Positions 31,360 through 40,145 of a DNA stretch of 42,615 nucleotides are shown one piece after another; position 1 is the first letter of the stretch; every line of letters starts with the position of its first letter. Position numbers and translations under genes: made by a program. Location: positions 1-42,615 of the forward strand of contig NZ_LGDE01000433.1 in the NCBI RefSeq assembly GCF_001279725.1. Reading direction: 5' to 3'. A model generated the notes under the pieces. The model did not search any database, was not told the origin of the DNA, and was given only the letters and a program-made list of their open reading frames with translations. The DNA is from Streptomyces sp. WM4235. GTDB taxonomy: Bacteria > Actinomycetota > Actinomycetes > Streptomycetales > Streptomycetaceae.

Positions 31360-33084
31360 GTGATCAGGCGTGGGAAGACCGCCGCGGCGGACCGGCGCGA
31401 GGGCCGGCGGCGGACGAGCACGATGGCCCTCGACGTCCTGCTGTGGATGGTGCTCACGGGCGCCGCCGTCACGCGGTACCGGGACGACGCGGGCGTCTGG
31501 TCTCCGGTGCCCGTGCTGCTGTTGTCCTCGGGGGTGCTGGCCGTCGCGTCGGCGGTGAGCCGCCGGCGGCCCGGGGCGGCCGTGTTCCTCGCCAACGCGC
31601 TCTGCGCGCTGGGCCTGTTCGACCCGGGCACGCCGGCGAACGCGTACCTGCTCGCGCTGGCCGTGCTGTCCGGGCTGCTGGGCGTCAGATCGTCCGGGGC
31701 GGGGCCGGCGCTGCTGGTGTTCGGCGCCTGCATGGCCCTGGACCTGGGACTGTGCGCGGCCTTGCGGGTGGGCGCCGTGCACTGGTTCTACGTCGTGACC
31801 CTGCTGCCGGGGGCCATGCTGCTGCCCTGGGCGGCCGGCTGGTACTGGCGGGCCCGGCAGGAGTTCGTACGGGGTGGCTGGCGGCGGGCGCGCCGGCTGG
31901 AGAGCGGGCAGCGGGACGTCGCGGAGCGGGCGCGGCTGCGCGAGCGGACCAGGATCTCGGCCGACATGCACGACTCCCTCGGGCACGAACTCAGCCTCAT
32001 CGCCCTGCGTGCGGGCGCCCTGGAGCTCTCCCCGACGCTGACCGACCGGGACCGGGAGGACGTGGCGCGGCTGCGGGCGAGCGTCGCGGACGCGGTCGAA
32101 CACCTCCGGGACACGATCGGAGTGCTGCGCGAGGGCGCCGACGCCGAACGGTCCGCTTCGACGACGGGGGCGGTGACGTCGCCGGAGTCGGCGGAATCGG
32201 GGGACTCCGGAGACTCCGGGAACTCGGTGGAATCGGTGGAATCGGTGGAGCAGCTGGTCGGCCGGGTGCGGGCGACCGGCGTCGCCGTGGAGCTCCGCCG
32301 GGACGGCGAGGTGTCCACGCTGCCACCGCTCGTCGACCGGACCGTGTACCGGGTGGTGCGGGAGTCGTTGACGAACGCCATCCGGCACGCCCCGGGCAGC
32401 ACGGTGGACGTGCGGGTGGCCCGGGCCGGCGGCCGGGTCGAGGTGCGTGTGGTCAACTCGGCGCCCCCGGGACGCGCGCCGACGCGCGAGGGGGCGGGAC
32501 GGCACGGTCTGGTCGGGCTCCGCGAACGGGTGCGGATGATCGGGGGAACGCTGCGGGCGGCCCCGGGTCGGGGCGGGTTCGAGGTGGTCGCCGACCTGCC
32601 CGACCGGGTGGGGGCCGAGCGCCGCACGGCCGTCGCGGAGCCCGGCGGAGAGGAGTCGGAGTCGGTGCGGGGCCTCGTGGCCGCCCGCCGCAGTGCGCGG
32701 GTGCGGTTCGCGCTCGCGTTCGGCGTCCCCGCCGGCATCGGGCTGACCATGGCCCTGTCCGCCGCCGTCCTCGCCGTCCAGTTGGCGGGCTGTGTCCTGC
32801 GGCCGGCGGACTTCGCCGCTCTCACCCTCGGCTCCTCCCGTGCGGATCACGCGGACGTGTTGCCGGCGCGGACCTTCCGCTACCCGTCCGACCCGATGCG
32901 GGCGCAGCCCGCGCCGGTGGGCGCGGACTGCGCGTTCTACCGCTCGAACGGCAACCTGTTGGAGCAGGTGGACGTGTACCGGCTGTGCTGGTCCGGGTCC
33001 CGGCTGGTCGCCAAGGACGTGTGGTCAGGCGTCGCGTCCGCGCAGCACCGCCCGGCCGGCCAGATGGGCGGCGAGCGCCCATGA
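31360..33084 (+). CDS. Sensor histidine kinase with extra C-terminal membrane anchor and secreted module
   Basis: A 574-residue NarL-type (HPK7) kinase. Four to five helices fill residues 25-165. The HisKA_3 domain has phospho-acceptor His204 in ADMHDSLGHELS. An acidic repeat linker (ESAESGDSGDSGNSVESVE) follows at about 278-297, then the ATPase domain with Asn339 in RESLTNAIRHAPG and the G-box GRHGLVGLRERV. Unusually, the chain continues 150 residues: a helix at about 449-478 and a tail with Cys524 and Cys543 (GADCAFYRSNGN, VDVYRLCWSGSRLVAKDVW). The tail resembles small BamE/SmpA-like domains and should be outside the cell. The gene runs 60 bp into the convergent ABC permease gene. The cognate regulator is probably the gene at 34947. 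Confidence 0.9.
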   Translation: MIRRGKTAAADRREGRRRTSTMALDVLLWMVLTGAAVTRYRDDAGVWSPVPVLLLSSGVLAVASAVSRRRPGAAVFLANALCALGLFDPGTPANAYLLALAVLSGLLGVRSSGAGPALLVFGACMALDLGLCAALRVGAVHWFYVVTLLPGAMLLPWAAGWYWRARQEFVRGGWRRARRLESGQRDVAERARLRERTRISADMHDSLGHELSLIALRAGALELSPTLTDRDREDVARLRASVADAVEHLRDTIGVLREGADAERSASTTGAVTSPESAESGDSGDSGNSVESVESVEQLVGRVRATGVAVELRRDGEVSTLPPLVDRTVYRVVRESLTNAIRHAPGSTVDVRVARAGGRVEVRVVNSAPPGRAPTREGAGRHGLVGLRERVRMIGGTLRAAPGRGGFEVVADLPDRVGAERRTAVAEPGGEESESVRGLVAARRSARVRFALAFGVPAGIGLTMALSAAVLAVQLAGCVLRPADFAALTLGSSRADHADVLPARTFRYPSDPMRAQPAPVGADCAFYRSNGNLLEQVDVYRLCWSGSRLVAKDVWSGVASAQHRPAGQMGGERP

Positions 33085-33831
33085 CAGCAGGATCAGGGCC
33101 GCCGCCGCGGGCGGGTACGGGGCCCCGGTCTCGCCGCGCATCAGATGGGTGCCGGCGGTCTGCGGCAGGTAGTCGTTGATCGTCAGCAGTACCTCGCCCC
33201 CCAGCCCGGTCAGCACGCTCGGGATCGCCGAGAGGACGACGAACACGACCGTCAGTACTCCCGCCGAGGCCCGCACCGCGAAGGCGACGCCCACGGTGAG
33301 CACGGCGACGAGCGCGCAGTAGAGGGCCATGGCCAGCACCTGGACGACCGCCTTGGCGGGTTCGAACGTCGCGTGCCCGCGGAAGGGCACCCAGGCGACC
33401 GCGATGCCCAACGCCCCGTACAGGATCCCCGCGACGGCCGCGACCGCGGCGGCCATGACCGTCTTGGCCAGTTGCATGCGGTGCCTGACCGGTACCCACA
33501 GCAGTGAGGCACGCACGCTGTTCGTCGCGTATTCGCTCGTCACCGCGGTCATCGCCAGGACGACGATCGCGAACTGCACGAGCAGCAGTGCGGTGACCGG
33601 TGCGTTGCCGACGGGCTGGAGCGGCACGTCGTTGATGCGGGCGATCGAACCGTAGTAGTAGGTGAACACGCCGGTGGCTGCCGCGCCCACCGTCAGGCAG
33701 ACGTAGGGCGAGCGCACTGACCACGTCTTGGTCCACTCCGCGGCCAGCGCCCCCACGAACCCTCCGGCGCCGACACGGGTCCCGGGCCGCCGGGGAGAGG
33801 GGGTGTCGACGGTGTTCTCCACGGCGCTCAC
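33025..33831 (-). CDS. ABC-2 type transporter permease
   Basis: A 268-residue membrane subunit of an ABC exporter, with six predicted helices: VCLTVGAAATGVFTYYY, VTALLLVQFAIVVLAMTAV, VMAAAVAAVAGILYGALGIA, VVQVLAMALYCALVAVLTVG, VLTVVFVVLSAIPSVLTGLG and ALILLSWALAAHLAG. The SEYATNSVRASLLWVPVR segment after helix 2 is the conserved ABC-2 coupling region. The GTG start overlaps the ATPase stop by 4 bp (GTGA). Its 3' end overlaps the convergent kinase gene by 60 bp, meaning the two transcripts are complementary there. Substrate unknown; peptide antibiotic or lipid export is typical of such kinase-linked pairs. Confidence 0.9.
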   Translation of the reverse strand: MSAVENTVDTPSPRRPGTRVGAGGFVGALAAEWTKTWSVRSPYVCLTVGAAATGVFTYYYGSIARINDVPLQPVGNAPVTALLLVQFAIVVLAMTAVTSEYATNSVRASLLWVPVRHRMQLAKTVMAAAVAAVAGILYGALGIAVAWVPFRGHATFEPAKAVVQVLAMALYCALVAVLTVGVAFAVRASAGVLTVVFVVLSAIPSVLTGLGGEVLLTINDYLPQTAGTHLMRGETGAPYPPAAAALILLSWALAAHLAGRAVLRGRDA

Positions 33832-34790
33832 ACCCCGGCCTTGCGCGTCGACCGCGGGTCCTGCGTGCTGTACTCGACGCTCGTGCCGTACTCCACGCTT
33901 CGGGCGGTGAGTTCCATGTACGCCTCCTCCAATGAGGCCGATTCCGCGTGGAGTTCGTGCAGTCGTACCCCCAGCCGGTGGGCCAGGTCCCCCACCTCGG
34001 CGGCCGTGCTGTTCCTGATGACGGCCCTCCCCTCGGCGCCCGGCTCGACGCGCGCGCCGGGCAGCTCCGCCGCGTGCCGCAGCAACGTCTCCCGGTCCTC
34101 CGGGTCCGGGACGTACACCCGCACCGACGGCTCCGCTGCGTTCGCCAACAACCGCTCCATGGGCTGGTCCGCGAGCAGTCGGCCCTTGCCGATGACGACG
34201 AGTTGGTCGGCCGTCAGTTGCATCTCGCTCATCAGGTGACTGGAGAGCAGGACGGTACGGCCCTCTGCGGCCCGGGCCCGGACCAGTTCGCGTACCCAAC
34301 GCACCCCGTCGGGATCCAGACCGTTGACCGGCTCGTCGAAGATGAGCACCGCGGGGTCCCCGAGCAGGGCCCCGGCGATGCCGAGGCGTTGGTGCATGCC
34401 GAGGGAGAATTCACCGGCCCGTCGGCGCGCCGCCTTGGCCAGGCCCACGCTCTCCAGCACCTCGTCCACCCGCCTCGCGGGGATGCCGTTGCTGCGGGCC
34501 TGCGCGAGGAGGTGGCCGCGCGCCGACCTGGCCGGGTGCAGGGACTTGGCGTCGAGCAGCGATCCGACCTCGCGGATCGGGTGGCGCAGCGAGGCGTACC
34601 GTCTGCCGCCGATGAGGGCGTCGCCCCCGGTCGGGTGGTCCAGGCCCAGGATCATCCGCATCGTGGTGGACTTGCCGGCCCCGTTGGGGCCGAGGAAGCC
34701 GGTCACCCGACCGGCCTTGATGTCGAGCGTCAGTCCGTCGACGGCGAGGGTCTCGCCGTACCGTTTCGTCAGTCCCCTGAGCGTGATCAC
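33828..34790 (-). CDS. ABC transporter ATP-binding protein (BcrA/DrrA type)
   Basis: A 320-residue ATPase. Walker A is GPNGAGKST at residues 34-42, the Q-loop region is around LDAKSLHPARSARGHL, the signature is FSLGMHQRLGIAGALLG, Walker B is AVLIFDEP, and the switch His is in LLSSHLMSEM. A C-terminal extension (about 225-320: VRVYVPDPEDRETLLRHAAE onward) is the usual regulatory tail of this exporter group. GGAGG lies 5 nt before the GTG start. It is the first gene of the two-gene exporter operon and is divergent from the response regulator over a 156-bp region with a strong inverted repeat. Confidence 0.94.
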   Translation of the reverse strand: MITLRGLTKRYGETLAVDGLTLDIKAGRVTGFLGPNGAGKSTTMRMILGLDHPTGGDALIGGRRYASLRHPIREVGSLLDAKSLHPARSARGHLLAQARSNGIPARRVDEVLESVGLAKAARRRAGEFSLGMHQRLGIAGALLGDPAVLIFDEPVNGLDPDGVRWVRELVRARAAEGRTVLLSSHLMSEMQLTADQLVVIGKGRLLADQPMERLLANAAEPSVRVYVPDPEDRETLLRHAAELPGARVEPGAEGRAVIRNSTAAEVGDLAHRLGVRLHELHAESASLEEAYMELTARSVEYGTSVEYSTQDPRSTRKAGV

Positions 34791-34868
34791 GATGTCCTCC
34801 GGTGTCGTTTCGTACTGCCTCGACCGTAGGAATCGCGGGGCCTCGGGGCATCGGCCCCGCGGTGGTGA

Positions 34869-34898
34869 GGGCACCCCCCACTTTCGTCGGGGGTGCCC
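34869..34898. promoter_or_regulatory. 10-bp inverted repeat between ABC operon and response regulator
   Basis: GGGCACCCCC (34869-34878) and GGGGGTGCCC (34889-34898) are exact reverse complements with a 10-nt spacer. It lies about 50-80 bp upstream of the predicted start of the response regulator transcript and about 80-110 bp upstream of the ABC operon, the position of an activator site for the LuxR-type regulator. Confidence 0.55.
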
Positions 34899-34934
34899 CT
34901 CCTCTGGTCCGATCCGCCCGGCGGGGGCGGTGGT

Positions 34935-34940
34935 TAGGCT
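34935..34940 (+). promoter_or_regulatory. -10 element TAGGCT for a leaderless response regulator transcript
   Basis: TAGGCT begins 12 nt before the ATG at 34947 with no ribosome-binding site between, predicting transcription from the start codon. Confidence 0.55.
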
Positions 34941-34946
34941 GACCGG

Positions 34947-35645
34947 ATGGTGCGAGTGCTGGTGGCGGACGACGAGGCGATGGTGCGCGCCGGTGTACGG
35001 GCGATCCTGGCGCGGGATCCGGACATCGACGTGGTCGCCGAGGCGACGCAGGGGCTGGAGGCCGTGGAGGCCGTGCGGGCGCACCGTCCCGCGGTGGCGC
35101 TGCTGGACATCCAGATGCCGGTACTCGGCGGGATCGCGGCCGCCGCGCGGATCCACCGGGAACTGCCCGGGACCGCGGTGGTCATGCTGACCACGTTCGG
35201 CGAGGACGAGTTCATCGCCGACGCGCTGCGGGCCGGCGCCGACGGTTTCCTGCTCAAGGCGGACGATCCCCGGGAACTCCTGAACGGGGTGCACGCGGTG
35301 GCGGCGGGCGGCGCCTATCTCTCGCCCCGGGTCGCCGCCCGGGTGGTGTCCGCTCTGCGCAGCGGCGCCCTGGCGGGTGGGATGCCCACCGGCCGGCCGG
35401 CCGCGCGGCTGACCGAACGGGAGTCGGCCGTGCTGGCGTTGTTGGGGGGCGGCCTGTCCAACGCCGAGATCGCCGGCCGGCTGCACCTCGTCGAGGGAAC
35501 GGTCAAGGCGCACGTCAGCGCCGTCCTCGCCAAGCTGGGCGTACGCAACCGGGTGGAGGCGGCGCTCGTGGCCTGGGAGAGCGGCATGGTCGGGCGTGGG
35601 GCCGACCAGGCCCATGTACCGCCGCTGCCGGGTCGGGACGGGTGA
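34947..35645 (+). CDS. LuxR-type (NarL/FixJ) response regulator
   Basis: A 232-residue DNA-binding regulator. The receiver domain (1-120) has the acidic pair in LVADDE, phospho-acceptor Asp54 in ALLDIQMP, Thr in VMLTTFGED and Lys in FLLKADDPREL. The C-terminal GerE helix-turn-helix is LTERESAVLALLGGGLSNAE followed by IAGRLHLVEGTVKAHVSAVL. It matches the HisKA_3 kinase encoded at 31360; the two genes point the same way but are separated by the ABC exporter operon on the other strand. It probably activates the exporter genes and itself through the inverted repeat at 34869-34898. Confidence 0.94.
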   Translation: MVRVLVADDEAMVRAGVRAILARDPDIDVVAEATQGLEAVEAVRAHRPAVALLDIQMPVLGGIAAAARIHRELPGTAVVMLTTFGEDEFIADALRAGADGFLLKADDPRELLNGVHAVAAGGAYLSPRVAARVVSALRSGALAGGMPTGRPAARLTERESAVLALLGGGLSNAEIAGRLHLVEGTVKAHVSAVLAKLGVRNRVEAALVAWESGMVGRGADQAHVPPLPGRDG

Positions 35646-35693
35646 CCCGGTCGCCTGACGCGCGGCCCGGGCGGACGCGCAGGGCGACCCGGG
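35646..35693 (+). terminator. Possible terminator after the response regulator
   Basis: GGTCGCC (35649-35655) pairs with GGCGACC (35683-35689), extended by CCC (35646-35648) with GGG (35691-35693) past one bulged base. The loop is 27 nt and may contain a further short stem. Confidence 0.4.
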
Positions 35694-35749
35694 CGACCTC
35701 GGCCCGGACGGACGCGGGTCCCGAACCTGAGCGGAGCGTCCGCGTCGCG

Positions 35750-35755
35750 TAGTCT
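35750..35755 (+). promoter_or_regulatory. -10 element TAGTCT for a leaderless Sua5-like transcript
   Basis: TAGTCT begins 12 nt before the ATG at 35762. There is no Shine-Dalgarno between them. Confidence 0.5.
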
Positions 35756-35761
35756 CGGTGA

Positions 35762-36382
<621 letters not shown>

Positions 36383-36528
36383 CCCCGACGACAGTGCCCC
36401 GGGCCCGGCGCGGGACGGGCGGCGTCGGGCCCACGCCTCGGCCCCGCCCGTGGTCGCCGGTGCCCGGGGACGGCGCGGCCCGCACCGCCGACGCCCGCCG
36501 CCGGTCACGTGCCCGGCCTTCGACGCGC

Positions 36529-36948
36529 TCAGCCGTCGACGAGACCGTCGGCGACCAGACCCACCAGCACCGCCTCGCCCAACGCCTGCACCGCGGTCTG
36601 CGGGCGCACCATCACCGTGATCTCCCTGATCCGCTCCTCCCCGTCCAGGTGCAGCAGGTCCATGCCGTGGATCTGCCTCCCGTTGACGGTGGCCCGGAAG
36701 GGAAGCATCACCGCCGGGGCCGGCTCGCCGTCGACGCCGGTCTCCGCCGCACCGTCGAGCCGCCCGATGTAGCGGATGTCCTCGAACGTGCGCAGCAGGA
36801 CGCCGAAGAGTCCCATCACCATCGCCTTGCCCTCGAACGGGCCGAACTTCACCGGGCTGTAGAGCCGGACGTCCTCGGTGAGCAGGTCGTCGATCGCGCC
36901 GAGGTCACGGTTGTCGACGGCGGCGCGGAATCGGTCCGCAGTGCTCAT
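36529..36948 (-). CDS. Nuclear transport factor 2 (SnoaL-like) family protein
   Basis: A 139-residue cone-shaped alpha+beta barrel protein. FRAAVDNRDLGAIDDLLTEDVRLYSP is the helical start leading to the first strand. VMLPFRATVNGRQIHGMDLLH and REITVMVRP form the pocket sheet. Such proteins serve as small isomerases, cyclases or binding proteins. GGGGGAG precedes the ATG. It is divergent from a PadR regulator with repeated TACTCAT elements between, so it is probably under PadR control. The ligand is unknown. Confidence 0.88.
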   Translation of the reverse strand: MSTADRFRAAVDNRDLGAIDDLLTEDVRLYSPVKFGPFEGKAMVMGLFGVLLRTFEDIRYIGRLDGAAETGVDGEPAPAVMLPFRATVNGRQIHGMDLLHLDGEERIREITVMVRPQTAVQALGEAVLVGLVADGLVDG

Positions 36949-36961
36949 GTCTCCCCCTTGC

Positions 36962-36984
36962 TACTCATGAATGCGATTACTCAT
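36962..36984. promoter_or_regulatory. TACTCAT direct repeats between NTF2-like and PadR genes
   Basis: TACTCAT occurs at 36962-36968 and 36978-36984, 16 bp apart, in an AT-rich island. ATGAATGCGATTACTCAT within it has ATGA/TCAT ends that resemble the palindromic PadR operator shape. It overlaps the region expected for both divergent promoters. Confidence 0.5.
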
Positions 36985-37048
36985 ATTCTTGACTATCATG
37001 GATGTCGGGTCGCTGAACAGAGGCGGCCGGGCGAGGAGGAGTGATCGG

Positions 37049-37618
37049 GTGGCTCTGCGGCACGCCGTACTGGCGGCACTGCTCGACGAGGAGTTGAGCG
37101 GGTACCAGCTGGCCAAGGCGTTCGACATGGGAGTGGCGAACTTCTGGCACGCGCTGCCCCAGCAGCTCTACGCCGAGCTGAGCAGGTTGGAGGAGGCGGG
37201 CCTCGTCGAGGGCCGGGAGGTGCTCCAGCACACCCGTCCGAACAAGCGGCTCTTCCGGGTCACCGACGCCGGCGCGGCCGAGCTGGAGCGGTTCGCGCAG
37301 ACCCCCGGCAAACCGTCCTTCATCCGGGACGACCTGCTCGTCAAGGTGCAGGCCGCCGATCACCTCGACGCCGAGGTGCTGATCGAGCGGCTCTCCGAGC
37401 GTTCGACCTGGGCACAGACCAGGATCGAGCTGTTCGAGGCGCTGTTGGCCAAGATGCGGGGCGCCTCGGACGAGGAGGAGTTCCTTCGCGGCGGCGCGCG
37501 GATCGGCCCCTACCTGACCTGCCTGCGCGGCCTGGCCTTCGAACGGGCCAATCTGGACTGGTACCGGCGGACGATCACCGTCGTGCGAGAGAGGCGGGCC
37601 GACCGTGCCGAAGGATGA
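37049..37618 (+). CDS. PadR family transcriptional regulator
   Basis: A 189-residue winged-helix repressor. ALRHAVLAALLDEELSGYQL is the PadR opening helix pair, followed by FWHALPQQLYAELSRLEEAG (recognition helix) and the wing VLQHTRPNKRLFRVTDAGAAEL. The C-terminal half (LIERLSERSTWAQTRIELFEALLA...) is the long dimerization helix domain of the Vir_act_alpha_C type. The GTG at 37049 was chosen because GAGGAGGAG lies 7 nt upstream; an ATG at 36998 is in frame but lacks a site. It is divergent from the NTF2-like gene and overlaps the SGNH hydrolase gene by 14 bp, suggesting a shared transcript. Confidence 0.91.
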   Translation: MALRHAVLAALLDEELSGYQLAKAFDMGVANFWHALPQQLYAELSRLEEAGLVEGREVLQHTRPNKRLFRVTDAGAAELERFAQTPGKPSFIRDDLLVKVQAADHLDAEVLIERLSERSTWAQTRIELFEALLAKMRGASDEEEFLRGGARIGPYLTCLRGLAFERANLDWYRRTITVVRERRADRAEG

Positions 37619-38459
37619 GTACCTGCGGTACGTGGCGCTGGGCGACAGTCAGACGGAGGGCGTGGGCGACGGCGACGACCTCACGGGACTGCGCGGGTGG
37701 GCCGACCGGCTCGCCGAGACCCTGGCTCCGCACCACCCGGGTCTGCTGTACGCCAATCTCGCCGTCCGGGGCCGCCTCGCCGGGCAGGTCCGCGACGAGC
37801 AACTGGCTCCCGCCCTCGCGCTGCGGCCCGATCTGGCCACCGTCGTCGCCGGGGTCAACGACCTGCTGCGCCCCCGCTTCGACGCCGACGAGGTCGCCGA
37901 CCGGGTGGAGTCGATGTTCGCCGCGCTCACCGCGCAGGGGGTCCGCGTCGCCACGGTCACCTTCCCGGACGTGGCCACGCTGATCCCGATCGCCCGCCCC
38001 GTGGGCGCACGTGTCACCGCCCTCAACGACCGGATCCGGTCGGCGGCGCGGCGGCACGGGGTGGTCGTCGCGGAGACCGCCTCACACCCCGTGGTCGGCG
38101 ACCCGCGGATGTGGAGCCCGGACCGGCTGCACGCGAGCCCGCTGGGACACGCCCGGATCGCCGCGGCCGTCGCCCACGCGCTCGCCGCGCCGGGAGCGGA
38201 CGACTCCTGGACGCACCCCCTGCCCGACCCCCGACCGGCCGGGCCGGTCGGATGGCGGCAGGCCACCGGCGAGCTGCGCTGGGCCGCGTCCTTCCTCGGC
38301 CCCTGGACCGCCCGCCGGCTGCGCGGCCGCTCGTCGGGCGACGGCCGCACCGCGAAACGCCCGGAGCTCACGCCCGTGTTCGCCGACGGCCGTCCGGACG
38401 GCCTTGCGGAGAGTCGGGCCGACGGCCTTGCGGACGGGCGGGCGCCGGAACGCCACTGA
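37605..38459 (+). CDS. SGNH/GDSL hydrolase
   Basis: A 284-residue esterase/lipase-type enzyme. Block I is YVALGDSQTEGVGDG with the nucleophile Ser in GDS. Block II Gly is in YANLAVRGRLAGQV, block III Asn in VAGVNDLLRP, and block V D-x-x-H in SPDRLHASPLGH. No signal peptide is seen, so it is probably cytoplasmic. The tail after about residue 230 is Arg-rich and ends in a near repeat, DGLAESRADGLADGRAPE, which looks unstructured. The GTG start lies inside the end of the PadR gene (14-bp overlap), so it is likely to be co-transcribed and may be the real target of that regulator. Confidence 0.91.
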   Translation: MPKDEYLRYVALGDSQTEGVGDGDDLTGLRGWADRLAETLAPHHPGLLYANLAVRGRLAGQVRDEQLAPALALRPDLATVVAGVNDLLRPRFDADEVADRVESMFAALTAQGVRVATVTFPDVATLIPIARPVGARVTALNDRIRSAARRHGVVVAETASHPVVGDPRMWSPDRLHASPLGHARIAAAVAHALAAPGADDSWTHPLPDPRPAGPVGWRQATGELRWAASFLGPWTARRLRGRSSGDGRTAKRPELTPVFADGRPDGLAESRADGLADGRAPERH

Positions 38460-38464
38460 CGCCG

Positions 38465-38483
38465 CCGCGGGGACGGCCCGCGG
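38465..38483. terminator. Hairpin between SGNH hydrolase and acyl-CoA synthetase
   Basis: CCGCGGG (38465-38471) pairs with CCCGCGG (38477-38483) around a 5-nt loop, between the convergent stop codons. Confidence 0.5.
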
Positions 38484-38504
38484 GCTCACCCGTCGACCGG
38501 ATCG

Positions 38505-40145
38505 CTACGCCCGCGCGTCCGGCGGCGGGGCCAGGAGGCGCACGGCCATCTCCCTCATCTCGATCTTCCGGATCTTCCCGGTGACCGTCATGGGGAACTC
38601 CTCCACCACGTGGACGTAGCGCGGGATCTTGAACCGGGCCAACCGGCCGTCACAGTACGCGCGGACGGCGTCGGCGGTGAGCGGCTCGACGCCCTCGCGC
38701 ATCCGCACCCAGGCCATCAGCTCCTCGCCGTACTTCGGGTCGGGCACGCCGATGACCTGGACGTCCAGGATGTCCGGGTGGGCATGGAGGAACTCCTCGA
38801 TCTCCCGGGGGTAGAGGTTCTCGCCGCCCCGGATCACCATGTCCTTGATCCGGCCCGTGATGGCCAGGTAGCCGTCGTCGTCCATGACCGCGAGGTCGCC
38901 CGTGCGCATCCAGCCCGCCTCGTCGACGACCTCGGCGGTCCGGTCCGGCTGCGCCCAGTAGCCGAGCATCACCGAGTAGCCGCGGGTGCACAGCTCCCCC
39001 TGTTCCCCGCGCGGCACGGTCCGGCCGCTGTCGGGGTCGACCACCTTGACCTCCAGGTGTGGGCCGACCCGGCCCACGGTGGACACACGGTGTTCGATGG
39101 AGTCGTCCACGCGGGTCTGGGTGGAGACCGGGGAGGTCTCGGTCATCCCGTAGCAGATCGACACCTCGGCCATGCCCATCCGGTCGATGACCTCCTTCAT
39201 GACCTCGACCGGGCAGGGCGAACCCGCCATGATCCCGGTCCGCAGACTGGAGAGGTCGTAGGAGTCGAAGTCGGGGTGGGTCAGTTCGGCGATGAACATG
39301 GTGGGGACGCCGTACAGGGAGGTGCACGCCTCCGCCTCGACCGCGGCGAGGGTCGCGCCGGGTTCGAAGGACGGCGCGGGGATGATCATCGCGGCTCCGT
39401 GACTGGTGCAGGCCAGGGCACCCATCACCATCCCGAAACAGTGGTAGAACGGCACGGGGATGCAGACCCGGTCCAACTCGGTGTAGTGACAGGTCTCGCC
39501 CACGAAGAAGCCGTTGTTCAGGATGTTGCGGTGGGAGAGCGTCGCCCCCTTGGGGAAACCGGTGGTCCCCGAGGTGTACTGGATGTTGACCGGATCATCG
39601 GGGCTCAACCCGGCCTGTGCGCGCACGAGTTCGGCGGGATCGGCTTGTCGTCCGCGCTCCAGCAGGGAGTCCCATCGCGGGCCGTCCAACAGGACCACGA
39701 ACTCCAGGTCGGGGCAGCGCGGCCGGACTTCCTCGATCATCCCGGCGTAGTCGGAGGCCTTGAAGCGTTCGGCCGCGACCAGCATGCGGATCCCGGACTG
39801 CCCGAGCACGTACTCCAGCTCGTGCGCGCGGTAGGCCGGGTTGACGGTGACGAGGACGGCTCCGATCGTGGCCGTGGCGTACTGCACCAGGGTCCACTCG
39901 GCCCGGTTCGGGGCCCAGATCCCGACCCGGTCGCCCTTGACGATGCCCTGGTCGAGGAGGCCCAGCGCGAGGGCGTCGACGTCGGCGGCCAGTTCGGCGT
40001 ACGTCCATCTGCGCCCGGCGGCCATGTCGACGAGGGCGTCACGTTCGGGGAAGGACCGCACGGCGCGGTCCAGGTTCTCCCTGATCGTGTCGTCCAGCAA
40101 GGGCACTTCGGTGGACCCGGACGCGTGGCTCGGCACGACGGACAC
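38505..40145 (-). CDS. AMP-binding acyl-CoA synthetase
   Basis: A 546-residue adenylate-forming enzyme that joins a carboxylic acid to CoA using ATP. The phosphate loop is [31 protein letters not shown] is the A5 motif, [20 protein letters not shown] is A7, and [20 protein letters not shown] is the A8 hinge. The catalytic A10 lysine is Lys524 in [10 protein letters not shown]. The PFYHCFGMV and SLYGVPTMF segments fit medium/long-chain fatty acid:CoA ligases of the FadD3/YngI type. The GTG start is preceded by AGGGGGAA. It is divergent from an RpiR-type regulator with a 418-bp spacer. A fatty-acid or aryl substrate is likely; which one is unknown. Confidence 0.94.
   Translation of the reverse strand: MSVVPSHASGSTEVPLLDDTIRENLDRAVRSFPERDALVDMAAGRRWTYAELAADVDALALGLLDQGIVKGDRVGIWAPNRAEWTLVQYATATIGAVLVTVNPAYRAHELEYVLGQSGIRMLVAAERFKASDYAGMIEEVRPRCPDLEFVVLLDGPRWDSLLERGRQADPAELVRAQAGLSPDDPVNIQYTSGTTGFPKGATLSHRNILNNGFFVGETCHYTELDRVCIPVPFYHCFGMVMGALACTSHGAAMIIPAPSFEPGATLAAVEAEACTSLYGVPTMFIAELTHPDFDSYDLSSLRTGIMAGSPCPVEVMKEVIDRMGMAEVSICYGMTETSPVSTQTRVDDSIEHRVSTVGRVGPHLEVKVVDPDSGRTVPRGEQGELCTRGYSVMLGYWAQPDRTAEVVDEAGWMRTGDLAVMDDDGYLAITGRIKDMVIRGGENLYPREIEEFLHAHPDILDVQVIGVPDPKYGEELMAWVRMREGVEPLTADAVRAYCDGRLARFKIPRYVHVVEEFPMTVTGKIRKIEMREMAVRLLAPPPDARA

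Noticed and set aside
33828..35615. N-terminal extension of the ABC ATPase through the response regulator region
   Set aside because: The ATPase fold begins at the GTG at 34790 with a good ribosome-binding site; upstream is antisense to the response regulator.
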